DNA of 64,000 bases from Hohaiivirga sp031546825 (GTDB taxonomy: Bacteria; Pseudomonadota; Alphaproteobacteria; Rhizobiales; Beijerinckiaceae), in NCBI GenBank assembly GCA_031546825.1, contig JAVBJU010000010.1, positions 65,093 to 129,092 on the forward strand. Reading direction: 5' to 3'. Positions 37,255-45,509 of this stretch are shown in pieces (within the stretch, counting starts at the first letter, position 1; each line of letters starts with the position of its first letter). The notes beneath the pieces are model-generated. The model was not told the origin of the DNA. It did no database searches and worked only from the letters and a program-made list of their open reading frames with translations. The translations under genes were made by a program, and so were the position numbers.

Positions 37255-38204
37255 GCGCTAATCTCATTCCCGGTCGCGAGGCTGTGCATGTCAAAGGGTG
37301 GCTTGCCGCCCATAAATGGTTGTTACTGCGCCGGCTGGTCCAGCTGACGCTGTTCATGCTGTTCGCCTCCGGTATCTGGTTTGGTGTGTGGATCACCAAG
37401 GGCACATTGGCCTCAAGCCAGACGATCAATCCATTCCCGGTCAAGGGAATGCCGTCGCTTGATACTCTGCCGCTGTCCGACCCGCTCGTTCTGCTGCAGA
37501 GCCTCCTGGCGCGCCACGTGCCGGAGACCACCACCATTGTGGGTGCGTTGATCCTCCTGGTGTTCTATGGGCTGTTTGGCGGGCGTCTCTATTGTTCGTG
37601 GGTATGCCCGATCAACCCCATCACCGATCTCGCCGGATGGGTGCGCCGCAAACTGGGTATGGGTAAGGGTTGGACGATTAAACCCAAGGCACGACTTTAT
37701 AGCCTTGTCGCTATTCTTGTGGCTTCGGCGCTGACCAGCACCATCGTTTGGGAGCTTCTGAACCCGATCACCACCCTGCATCGCGGCCTGCTGTTCGGGC
37801 TGTCATGGGGCATGGTATCGGCCCTGGCCATCTTCCTGTTCGACGTCTTCGTCGCTCGCAATGGCTGGTGCGGCCATCTGTGCCCGGTCGGCGCGTTCTA
37901 TGGTCTGCTGAATTTCAAAGCCCTGCTTCGGGTCTCCGCCGTGCGGCGTGACGCCTGCGACGACTGCATGGACTGCTATGCGGTCTGCCCCGAAATGCAC
38001 GTTATTTCTCCGGCACTTAAAGGTCACAAGACCGGTGCCGGTCCCGTCATCCTTAACCGGGATTGCACATCTTGCGGACGCTGCATTGATGTCTGCCCGG
38101 AAAAGGTTTTTCGTTTCACCCACCGTTCAGATCATCGGCTCGTGCCGGTGGCGGCCACATCGCAAGAAGCCGCAACGGGTCTATCTGCCCCAAAGTCCCG
38201 ATAG
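37251..38204 (+). CDS. napH: Quinol dehydrogenase membrane subunit NapH
   Basis: A 317-residue membrane ferredoxin with four or five membrane segments, two cysteine motifs on the cytoplasmic side (LYCSWVCPINPI and CGHLCPVGAFYG), and a C-terminal pair of [4Fe-4S] motifs, CDDCMDCYAVCP and CTSCGRCIDVCP. With NapG it forms a menaquinol- or ubiquinol-oxidising complex. Start overlaps the napG stop, so translation is probably coupled; napB follows after 9 bases. Confidence 0.94.
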   Translation: MSANLIPGREAVHVKGWLAAHKWLLLRRLVQLTLFMLFASGIWFGVWITKGTLASSQTINPFPVKGMPSLDTLPLSDPLVLLQSLLARHVPETTTIVGALILLVFYGLFGGRLYCSWVCPINPITDLAGWVRRKLGMGKGWTIKPKARLYSLVAILVASALTSTIVWELLNPITTLHRGLLFGLSWGMVSALAIFLFDVFVARNGWCGHLCPVGAFYGLLNFKALLRVSAVRRDACDDCMDCYAVCPEMHVISPALKGHKTGAGPVILNRDCTSCGRCIDVCPEKVFRFTHRSDHRLVPVAATSQEAATGLSAPKSR

Positions 38205-38213
38205 GAGAGAAAC

Positions 38214-38684
38214 ATGCTGAAACCGAGCAAAGACAACATGATTGGCAAGTTGTTGGGGGCCTCGATCTTTGCCGGGCTGCTGATCGCGGCACCGGGAATG
38301 GCGCAGACACCCGGCCCGCTCAAAAGTCTGGGCGGAGAGCTGGTTCTGGACCGGGATAACACCGTGCCGGACGTCGAAAAGATGCAGGCACCCGCCGGTG
38401 GTTTCCCGCGGGCTTACCGTCAGCAGCCGCCGCTCATCCCCCACAAGGTTGACGGCTACCAGATTGCGGCGACCAATAACGCCTGCCTGACCTGCCACGA
38501 CTGGCCCGGCAACACCCAATACAAGGCCCCCAAGGTCTCCGAGACCCACTATGTCGACCGCCAGGGCGTGCGGCTCGATAAGGTTGCTGGCACCCGCTAT
38601 TTCTGTCTGCAGTGCCACGTTCCGCAGGCCGACGCCAAGCCCTTGGTCAAGAACGTCTTTGAAGACGCCACGCAGGTGAAGTGA
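38214..38684 (+). CDS. napB: Periplasmic nitrate reductase electron-transfer subunit NapB
   Basis: A 156-residue diheme cytochrome c. The signal peptide (LLGASIFAGLLIAAPGMAQ) is followed by a mature protein with two heme-binding motifs, NACLTCHDW and YFCLQCHVP, and the distal histidines expected for NapB (PLIPHKVDGY, ETHYVDRQ). It passes electrons from NapC to NapA in the periplasm. AGGAGAG precedes the ATG. Confidence 0.95.
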   Translation: MLKPSKDNMIGKLLGASIFAGLLIAAPGMAQTPGPLKSLGGELVLDRDNTVPDVEKMQAPAGGFPRAYRQQPPLIPHKVDGYQIAATNNACLTCHDWPGNTQYKAPKVSETHYVDRQGVRLDKVAGTRYFCLQCHVPQADAKPLVKNVFEDATQVK

Positions 38685-38726
38685 TTGCAACTTTGCTTTC
38701 GGAAAAGATTATGACAGGGGACGGAT

Positions 38727-39389
38727 ATGAACATGGATAACGACACGGTTCAGACCGGCGCGGGAAATGGGAAGAAGCCCAATTTCATCGTGCGGCTCTG
38801 GAGATGGTTCTGGCGCCCGGCGCAATCGATTGCGTTCGGTACGCTGCTGGTTGCCGGTATTGTCATCGGCGTTGCTTTGTGGGGCGGTTTCAACTGGGCC
38901 CTGGAAGCGACCAATAAGGAGTCGTTCTGCATCAGCTGCCACGAGATGCGTGAAAACGTCTATCAGGAATTGCGCGAGACGGTCCATTACAACAACCGTT
39001 CCGGCGTGCGGGCCACGTGCCCGGATTGCCACGTTCCGAAGGAATGGACCTACAAGCTGGTGCGTAAGATTCAGGCCTCGAACGAAGTTCTCGGCAAGAT
39101 TCTCGGCACCATCGACACCCGCGAAAAGTTCCAGGCGAAGCGCCTCCAGTTGGCGACGAACGAATGGCGTCGGATGAAGACCACCGACAGCCGCGAATGC
39201 CGCAACTGTCACGACTTCAAGCAGATGGATTTCATGGTTCAGGAGCCGCGTTCATCCCGTCTGCACCAGGAGGGGCTTTCAGAGGGCAAGACCTGTATCG
39301 ATTGCCACAAGGGAATCGCGCACCAATTGCCGCCTAACTCTGAAGATGCCTATCAGAAGCTCTTGAAGGAAATCGCTGCTGGCAAGTGA
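38727..39389 (+). CDS. napC: Membrane tetraheme cytochrome c NapC
   Basis: A 220-residue NapC/NirT-family protein, anchored by one N-terminal membrane segment (IAFGTLLVAGIVIGVALWGG). Four heme motifs are present: CISCHEM, CPDCHVP, CRNCHDF and CIDCHKG. It oxidises quinol and reduces NapB. It is the last gene of the operon; a strong terminator follows. Confidence 0.95.
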   Translation: MNMDNDTVQTGAGNGKKPNFIVRLWRWFWRPAQSIAFGTLLVAGIVIGVALWGGFNWALEATNKESFCISCHEMRENVYQELRETVHYNNRSGVRATCPDCHVPKEWTYKLVRKIQASNEVLGKILGTIDTREKFQAKRLQLATNEWRRMKTTDSRECRNCHDFKQMDFMVQEPRSSRLHQEGLSEGKTCIDCHKGIAHQLPPNSEDAYQKLLKEIAAGK

Positions 39390-39430
39390 GGTGCCACAGC
39401 ATAAAAACAGAAAACCTCATCCCCTATCTG

Positions 39431-39461
39431 AAACCGCTCGCTGAGATGCGAGCGGTTTTTT
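39431..39461 (+). terminator. Terminator of the nap operon
   Basis: AAACCGCTCGC, loop TGAGAT, GCGAGCGGTTT form an 11-bp stem running into TTTTTT. The following bases to about 39690 are very AT-rich and hold no gene, presumably the promoter of the next operon. Confidence 0.9.
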
Positions 39462-39694
39462 CTTTGTAATGGCACGTTTTTCGTGAATTTTTGTTTGTTT
39501 TTTCATAGTATAATTTAAGAGTACTTTTCAAATTCTTGTTATTTAGAATTTTACTAATGTGTTTATTGTAATTTAGAACAGCGCTAATCTAGAGTATATT
39601 GACCGCAATTTTCCTTTCGTATAGGTCTGAACTTCGCAAGGGGCCCTTTCATAGGCATGAAACGCCAAAGCGGTTTGCAAAAGCCGTGCCGGTT

Positions 39695-40522
39695 ATGTTG
39701 GCCGCTTGTTTGCTTACGCCTGAAGGAAACGGAAAAAGCGACGTGGGGTCTTCTGCTCTGAAAGTGATTGTTCCGCTCGGCGTTGCCGTTGCCGTCGTGG
39801 CAATGTGGTCGGTGGCGGTGTCCTGTTTCCAAATCTCTCCTGTGCTACTGCCCGCGCCGCTAAAAGTGATCGCCGCTCTGCGAGAGCTGATTGCGGACGG
39901 CTCGCTTGCGACGCACATTGCCATCAGTTTGAAACGGCTTGTTACCGGCTATTTTCTAGCCGTCGCCTTCGCGCTTCCCGCAGCTTTCATGCTGTCGCAA
40001 TCGGTTTGGGCGCGGCGTGTGCTCCATCCCGTACTGGAGTTCCTGCGCCAGCTTCCACCGCTCGCCATGATGCCGCTCCTGATTCTTTGGCTCGGCATTG
40101 GCGAGACGCAGAAGGTCGGCATCATCATTCTGGCGTGCTTCTTTCCGGTGTTTCTCGGGGCGCTGGGTGGCATCGCCCAGTGTGATCCTAAACTGAAGGA
40201 AGTTGGGCGGGTCTGCGGTCTCACCGAAGCGCAGATTTTGAGACGGGTTGTGCTGCCGTCGGCGCTCTCGGCGATTGTCATCGGTCTGAGGATTGCGCTC
40301 GGGCAGGGGTGGCGGGCACTGGTTGGGGCAGAACTGGTCGCGTCAGCCGCGGGGCTTGGCTACATGATTGTCGATGCGGAAAACCTCGCAAGAACCGACA
40401 TTGTCGTCGCAGGTATCGTGGTGATCGGTACGTTGGGCATGACCAGCGACTGGCTGGCGCGCAAGCTCATCGAGCGCTTTGCTCCGTGGGTGCGCATGGA
40501 TGATGGGGCGCTCGATGCTTGA
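39695..40522 (+). CDS. ABC transporter permease (nitrate/sulfonate/taurine type)
   Basis: A protein of about 275 residues with six membrane segments and the SsuC/TauC-type loop, LKEVGRVCGLTEAQILRRVV, followed by ALGQGWRALVGAELVASAAGLG. Family members import nitrate, bicarbonate, sulfonates or similar anions. The start is uncertain: the frame is open to a TTG at 39599, but the ATG at 39695 (MLAACLLTP) or a later GTG is more likely, and none has a strong ribosome binding site. Its stop overlaps the next gene by 8 bases. Confidence 0.82.
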   Translation: MLAACLLTPEGNGKSDVGSSALKVIVPLGVAVAVVAMWSVAVSCFQISPVLLPAPLKVIAALRELIADGSLATHIAISLKRLVTGYFLAVAFALPAAFMLSQSVWARRVLHPVLEFLRQLPPLAMMPLLILWLGIGETQKVGIIILACFFPVFLGALGGIAQCDPKLKEVGRVCGLTEAQILRRVVLPSALSAIVIGLRIALGQGWRALVGAELVASAAGLGYMIVDAENLARTDIVVAGIVVIGTLGMTSDWLARKLIERFAPWVRMDDGALDA

Positions 40523-41306
40523 GTGCCGTGGCCTTTCGCGATCTTATCAGGTCAACGGCGCTGAAGTGCGGGCGCTGTCGGATATTGACCTCACGCTACC
40601 AACTGGCAGCTTCACGGTTTTGATTGGACCATCGGGTTGCGGCAAGACCACCTTGCTGCGGTTGCTCGCCGGGCTGGTTACCCCCAGTTCCGGCGAAATC
40701 CGCCGGGACATTCCCCCATGCAGTTTCGGTTCCGAGGCATTGCAGGTGGGGTACGTTTTTCAAGAGCCGCGCCTGATGCCGTGGCTTACCGTCGCCCAGA
40801 ATATCGGCTTTGGCCTCAAGGGCAAAACAAACCCGAAGGAATGGACGCGGCGGGTTGGCAAGGTTCTTGATCTGATGCGGCTTTCCGGCTTCTCCGAGGC
40901 GCGCCCAGATCAACTCTCCGGTGGCATGGCCAGCCGCATTGGCTTGGCGCGGGCGCTGGTTGGCGAACCAGAGCTTCTGTTGCTGGATGAACCCTTTGCT
41001 GCGCTGGACGCCATGACGCGGCGGCGTCTTCAGGGCGAACTCACTGCCATCTGGGCGGAGCGTCGCCCCACGGTGATTTTCGTGACGCATGATGTCGAGG
41101 AGGCTGTGTTGCTTGCCGACACGGTCTACCGCCTGGATGCGGGGCGCATCATCGAACGCTACGACGTAACGGCAAAGCGCCCGCGTGACCCGACCTCGGA
41201 GGCGGTTACGCAAATGCGCCGCACCATCCTCAAGGATTTCGAAACCACCGGCGATCTGCCGGTTTTGAGCTTCTCCAACCCCCTCGATGGAAAGATGACA
41301 CCATGA
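40515..41306 (+). CDS. ABC transporter ATP-binding protein (nitrate/sulfonate type)
   Basis: A 263-residue ATPase: Walker A GPSGCGKTTLLRLL, Q-loop GYVFQEPRLMPWL, signature LSGGMASRIGLARAL, Walker B LLLLDEPFAALD and H-loop FVTHDVEEA. It is the NrtD/SsuB class. The start MLECRGLSRSY overlaps the permease stop (ATGCTTGA), and its own stop overlaps the binding-protein start by 4 bases, so the three genes form a tight operon. Confidence 0.92.
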   Translation: MLECRGLSRSYQVNGAEVRALSDIDLTLPTGSFTVLIGPSGCGKTTLLRLLAGLVTPSSGEIRRDIPPCSFGSEALQVGYVFQEPRLMPWLTVAQNIGFGLKGKTNPKEWTRRVGKVLDLMRLSGFSEARPDQLSGGMASRIGLARALVGEPELLLLDEPFAALDAMTRRRLQGELTAIWAERRPTVIFVTHDVEEAVLLADTVYRLDAGRIIERYDVTAKRPRDPTSEAVTQMRRTILKDFETTGDLPVLSFSNPLDGKMTP

Positions 41307-42262
41307 AAAGAGCTTTTCGTTTCGTAACAGCGGTTTGCGCGCTGGTTGCTGCCTTTACTCCGGCTGCGGCTGCCGAGAAACTCGAAAAAATCGGCATCAC
41401 CTATGTGGCGTCTCCCTTCAATGTACCGTCCATCGTCATGAAGGAAAAGGGTTATCTGGAAGAGGCGTTCAAGCAGTTCGGGATCAAGGTGGAGACGCCT
41501 GAAATCACCTCTGGAGCCAAGCAGGTTCAGGCTCTGGCCGCCGGTGAAATCCACATCGCCAGTGTGCTTGGCGGAACCTCGGCCATTCTCGGTGCGGCCA
41601 ACGGTGTCGATGTGAAAGTGATCGCCGTCTTTAGCCGCAGCCCCAAAGCGTTTTTCATCATGACCGGCAAGGATGGCGTTGCGGATATCAAGGCACTCAA
41701 GGGCAAGACGGTTGCGGGTCCCAAGGGTACGACACTGCATCAGTTGCTCGCCACCGCGCTTGCGAAGAACGGTATGACGCTGGCTGATATCAACCATGTC
41801 AATATGGATCTCCCTGCGGCGCGGGCCGCGCTTCTCGCCGGAAAGGTCGATGCGGCAACACTTGCCGGTAACAATGCCCTGTCGGTCGAAGTCGCGGGAG
41901 GGAAGGCGCTGGCCGACGGTGGCGGGCTGATTCAGCCGACCACGGTGATTGCGGTGCGCGGCGATCTCATTAAGAACCACCCCGAAATCGTCAAGGCCTA
42001 TATCACGGCTCACAAAAAGGCTTTGACCTTCATGAAAGAGCACCAGGACGAGGCCCTCAAAATGGCGGCCGCTGAACAGAAAATCTCGTTTGATGATGCC
42101 AAGCGTATGTTGGGCTGGTATGATTTTTCGATCAAGCTGACCGACGCCGATATCGCCAATCTCGAAGCAGACCAGAGCTTCATGGTTGAGGCCGGAATGC
42201 TCAAATCCAAGATCGATGTCCGCAAGGATATGATTGATCCCAACGCCTTCAAGGTTGAATAA
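41303..42262 (+). CDS. ABC transporter substrate-binding protein (SsuA/TauA-like)
   Basis: A 319-residue secreted protein. The signal peptide VTAVCALVAAFTPAAAAE is cut near residue 24; the mature domain has the two-lobed NMT1/THI5-like layout (KIGITYVASPFNVPSIVM, VLGGTSAILGAANG, LKGKTVAGPKGTTLHQLLA). Relatives bind nitrate, sulfonates, taurine or thiamine precursors. Which anion is bound cannot be told. Its location after nap and its link to two FmdE-like genes are unusual. Confidence 0.9.
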   Translation: MKRAFRFVTAVCALVAAFTPAAAAEKLEKIGITYVASPFNVPSIVMKEKGYLEEAFKQFGIKVETPEITSGAKQVQALAAGEIHIASVLGGTSAILGAANGVDVKVIAVFSRSPKAFFIMTGKDGVADIKALKGKTVAGPKGTTLHQLLATALAKNGMTLADINHVNMDLPAARAALLAGKVDAATLAGNNALSVEVAGGKALADGGGLIQPTTVIAVRGDLIKNHPEIVKAYITAHKKALTFMKEHQDEALKMAAAEQKISFDDAKRMLGWYDFSIKLTDADIANLEADQSFMVEAGMLKSKIDVRKDMIDPNAFKVE

Positions 42263-42268
42263 AACATC

Positions 42269-42808
42269 ATGACGCTTCCCCTCCAGTTCATCACCGTGCG
42301 CGACCGCGATGGCCTTGTTGCCATCGGTCGCGACGATCTCATCCGCTATGCGGGGCCGAGTGAAGTTGTCGCATCCGCATTGTGCTTGCGCCTGTTTGCA
42401 CGCGCTTTCAAGGATCTCAGCCCTGATACGCCGCCGACGCGGAATGATATCAAGGTGCTGGTGGCGTTTCCTGGCGACGGTATTCTCGATTGTGTTGAGA
42501 TGATCACCCGTGCCCGCACGCGTGGTCGCCTCACCATCAATACGGAAGCCGGACCGGAGGGCGTGCCGCCCTCTATCGTCGGGCGTTTCTATTTCGAGGT
42601 TTCCATTGCGGGAAAAGCGAAGGGGTATTCTCTCGGGCACGGCTTCTTTACGGACGCCTTTGTCACCCAGATCCGGCGTCACATGGACGGAACGGCTGCG
42701 CCAGAGGAGTTCGCCGATTATCAGGTTGCTAAGCACGCCCTGATTGGGCGCTTGCTTGGCACGCCCGATCACGAATTGTTCCACGCCCACGAGGTAATGA
42801 CGTCATGA
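42269..42808 (+). CDS. FmdE-like protein without metal-binding cysteines, copy 1
   Basis: A 179-residue soluble protein. The N-terminal half, DDLIRYAGPSEVVASALCL, then RLFARAFKDLSPDTPPTR and DGILDCVEMITRARTRGRL, aligns by eye with the FmdE fold (formylmethanofuran dehydrogenase subunit E): the family's HGH-CPG-G-R helix start, and its CxxDgiqvLTGcTxGkgnL block. In this protein the metal ligands are replaced (YAGPS; PGDGILDC), so it would not bind the usual zinc or molybdenum. It starts 6 bases after the binding-protein stop and ends overlapping copy 2 by 4 bases. Function unknown. Confidence 0.6.
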   Translation: MTLPLQFITVRDRDGLVAIGRDDLIRYAGPSEVVASALCLRLFARAFKDLSPDTPPTRNDIKVLVAFPGDGILDCVEMITRARTRGRLTINTEAGPEGVPPSIVGRFYFEVSIAGKAKGYSLGHGFFTDAFVTQIRRHMDGTAAPEEFADYQVAKHALIGRLLGTPDHELFHAHEVMTS

Positions 42809-43332
42809 CGTCCCAAAATAACGAAATCGCCGTAATTGATCACGGCGAAACACTGGTCATTACCTTTGACGATTGCGTTAAATACCACGGGCGCGACAGC
42901 ATCGGTGGTCTGGCGGTTGGCTTCCGGCTGATGCAACTGGCCTTCAGCGATCTCGCCCCCGGCAGAACGCCGGATCGCACCGAGATTTCCTTTGCGACAA
43001 CCTTCGGCGGTCCCGGCGTGCGCGATGCCGTCGAGATGGTTTCGCGCGCGCTGACACGGGGCGTGTATCACCTGATGGACGCGTCCCACGCCCCCGCCGA
43101 TGCGCCTGACGCACCGCCCGGACCGCTGTGGTTCAATGTGCGCATTGGCGCGGCGGAAGCCGAATATGTGACGGTGCCGGGGGCGGTTGGCCCTGAATTC
43201 GTGCGGCTGGGCAAACTATCGCGCAGCGGCCAGATTTCAGAGGCAGAAAAGCCGCTCTGGACCGCGCAAAAGCGCAGTCTCGCAGCAACCGTGCTGGCAG
43301 CTGCGCCGGGGGCTTACTTGCGACGGCTCTAA
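42805..43332 (+). CDS. FmdE-like protein without metal-binding cysteines, copy 2
   Basis: A 175-residue paralogue of the preceding gene. FDDCVKYHGRDSIGGLAVG and FRLMQLAFSDLAPGRTPDR correspond to the FmdE helix start (HG retained, the CPG cysteine lost), and GGPGVRDAVEMVSRALTRGV to the LTG motif without its cysteines. The two copies are similar in the first 90 residues and diverge after. It is the last gene of the transporter operon. A role in handling the imported compound is possible but is inference; no member function can be cited from sequence. Confidence 0.6.
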   Translation: MTSQNNEIAVIDHGETLVITFDDCVKYHGRDSIGGLAVGFRLMQLAFSDLAPGRTPDRTEISFATTFGGPGVRDAVEMVSRALTRGVYHLMDASHAPADAPDAPPGPLWFNVRIGAAEAEYVTVPGAVGPEFVRLGKLSRSGQISEAEKPLWTAQKRSLAATVLAAAPGAYLRRL

Positions 43333-43455
43333 CTGCAAGGAACAAGCCGCTTTAGTCGGCGTCTTGACCCCTGATTTTATGGCGTTTACCGATGCGGTAA
43401 GGTAGCCCGTGGAATAACTCTTGCGCTTTCTTGCGCGAGATGCGACGGAGGGAGA

Positions 43456-45270
43456 ATGGCTCCTCCGCTTCTCACATTACAAGGTATCGCCTTAACATTT
43501 GGCGGTACACCATTGATAGAAAACGCAGAACTGTCAATTTCGGCGGGTGAGCGTGCTTGTCTTATCGGTCGCAATGGCTCTGGAAAATCGACGCTTTTGA
43601 AAATCGTCGCGGGCCTCATTGAGCCAGATCGTGGCGTGCGCTTCCTGCAGCCTGCCACCACCATTCGCTACCTCGCCCAGGAGCCGGACCTGTCGGCCTA
43701 TGACACGGTGCTGGCCTTCGTTGAAGCAGGGCTTGGGCCAGGCGATGATAGCTATCGGGCGCAGTATTGCCTCGAACAACTGGGCATGACTGGCCATGAA
43801 AAGCCGTCCCAACTGTCCGGCGGTGAGGCGCGCCGCGCGGCCCTTGCGCAGGTGCTCGCGCCCCAACCCGATATTCTGCTGCTCGATGAGCCGACCAACC
43901 ATCTCGACCTCCCGGCCATCGAATGGTTGGAGCAGGAATTGAAAGCGAGCCGTTCCGCGCTGGTGCTCATCAGCCATGACAGGCGCTTTCTCAACAATCT
44001 CTCCCAGACGACAACCTGGCTTGACCGGGGCGTTACCCGGCAGATGAACCGGGGCTTTGCCCATTTCGAGGAATGGCGCGACGATTTTCTCGAACAGGAA
44101 GAGAAAGAGCGCCACAAGCTGGACCGCAAGCTCGAAGCGGAAGCCCATTGGCTGCGCTATGGCGTGACGGCCCGCCGCAAACGCAACGTGCGCCGTCTCT
44201 CCAACCTTTACGAACTCCGCCAGCAGCGCAGGGACCTGCGTCTGGTACAGGGCAATGTGTCCATGGTGGTCTCCGAGGCCGAGGGTTCTGGTTCCATGGT
44301 GGTTGAGGCTGAAAACATCGCCAAGACCTACGGGGAGCGCGCCATCGTTGCCAAGCTGTCGCTGCGAATCATGCGTGGCGACCGCCTCGGCATTGTTGGT
44401 GCCAACGGCGCGGGCAAGACGACGCTCCTGAAAATGCTGACCGGGGAACTTACTCCCGATGAAGGCGCTATCCGCCTTGGCACCAATCGGGAAATGGTGA
44501 CGCTCGATCAGCAGCGTACAAGCCTCAAGCCCGACTGGACCGTGGCTGAAACCCTGACCGGCGGTCGCGGTGATACCGTGACTGTGGGCGGGCAGACGAA
44601 GCACGTTGTTGGCTACATGAAGGATTTTCTGTTTGCGCCCGAACAGGCCCGGACGCCGGTTTCGGTGTTGTCCGGGGGCGAACGCAACCGCTTGATGCTG
44701 GCGCGCGCCCTCAGCCGACCATCGAACGTGCTGGTGCTGGATGAGCCGACCAACGACCTCGACCTGGAGACGCTGGATCTCCTTGAAGAGATGGTTGATG
44801 ATTACAGCGGCACGGTTCTGGTGGTGAGCCATGACCGCGACTTCCTCGATCGCACGGTGTCGTCGGTTCTGGTTGCCGAGGGCGAGGGTAAATGGGTTGA
44901 ATATGCCGGCGGCTACACTGACATGCTCACCCAACGGGGGGGCGGCGTCGAGGCGCGTCAGGTGGAAAAGCAGAAGCGGCAGCGCAATGCCGCTGAGCCG
45001 GCCGCGCCAGAATCAGCGCCCACCGCCCGGCGCAAACTCAATTTCAATGAGCAGCACGACCTCAAAACCTTGCCCGACAGAATCACCAAGCTGGAAGTGC
45101 AAATCGCAACTTTGCATCGTGAGCTGGATGATCCCGCGCTCTATGGACGAGCCCCGGAGAAGTTTGCGGCTCTCACCGAGAAGCTCACGGGCGCACAGCA
45201 CGAACTGGCGAATTGTGAAGATCGTTGGCTGGAGCTTGAAATGCTGCGTCAGGAACTCGAGAGCCGTTAG
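43456..45270 (+). CDS. ABC-F family ATPase (Uup-like)
   Basis: A 604-residue soluble protein with two ABC domains and no membrane domain. Domain 1: Walker A GRNGSGKSTLL (about residue 38), signature LSGGEARRAALAQVL. Domain 2: GANGAGKTTLL (about 316), signature LSGGERNRLMLARAL. A linker with basic helices (EEKERHKLDRKLEAEAHWLR) separates them, and a coiled-coil C-terminus starts near residue 520 (LPDRITKLEVQIATLHREL). This is the Uup layout of ribosome-associated ABC-F ATPases. AGGGAGA precedes the ATG. Confidence 0.9.
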   Translation: MAPPLLTLQGIALTFGGTPLIENAELSISAGERACLIGRNGSGKSTLLKIVAGLIEPDRGVRFLQPATTIRYLAQEPDLSAYDTVLAFVEAGLGPGDDSYRAQYCLEQLGMTGHEKPSQLSGGEARRAALAQVLAPQPDILLLDEPTNHLDLPAIEWLEQELKASRSALVLISHDRRFLNNLSQTTTWLDRGVTRQMNRGFAHFEEWRDDFLEQEEKERHKLDRKLEAEAHWLRYGVTARRKRNVRRLSNLYELRQQRRDLRLVQGNVSMVVSEAEGSGSMVVEAENIAKTYGERAIVAKLSLRIMRGDRLGIVGANGAGKTTLLKMLTGELTPDEGAIRLGTNREMVTLDQQRTSLKPDWTVAETLTGGRGDTVTVGGQTKHVVGYMKDFLFAPEQARTPVSVLSGGERNRLMLARALSRPSNVLVLDEPTNDLDLETLDLLEEMVDDYSGTVLVVSHDRDFLDRTVSSVLVAEGEGKWVEYAGGYTDMLTQRGGGVEARQVEKQKRQRNAAEPAAPESAPTARRKLNFNEQHDLKTLPDRITKLEVQIATLHRELDDPALYGRAPEKFAALTEKLTGAQHELANCEDRWLELEMLRQELESR

Positions 45271-45509
45271 TGGCGGGCGCGGCAGACGGTTTTCTCTGCC
45301 AAAAGGCCCAATGGACTGGCTGACTTAGCCTTTAGTTCTGTGCTCTTATTGTCTCACTCTCAGTCAATTTGAAAAAATGCCCTCAAGTTAGCTTTTCGCT
45401 GCATTGAGCCTCTCTACCTACTTGTGCTCGAAATATAAGCGTCATGGCTGTGTGCTTCGTTTTTAAGCATCTCGGCGCTGAGCCACAAAGCAATCGTAGG
45501 GAGAGAGAA

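Noticed and set aside
41159..42790. A 543-codon frame opposite the ABC transporter operon
   Set aside because: It spans three plus-strand genes with overlapping starts and stops and shows no domain.
43534..44934. A 466-codon frame opposite the ABC-F gene
   Set aside because: Shadow ORF of a highly conserved ATPase.
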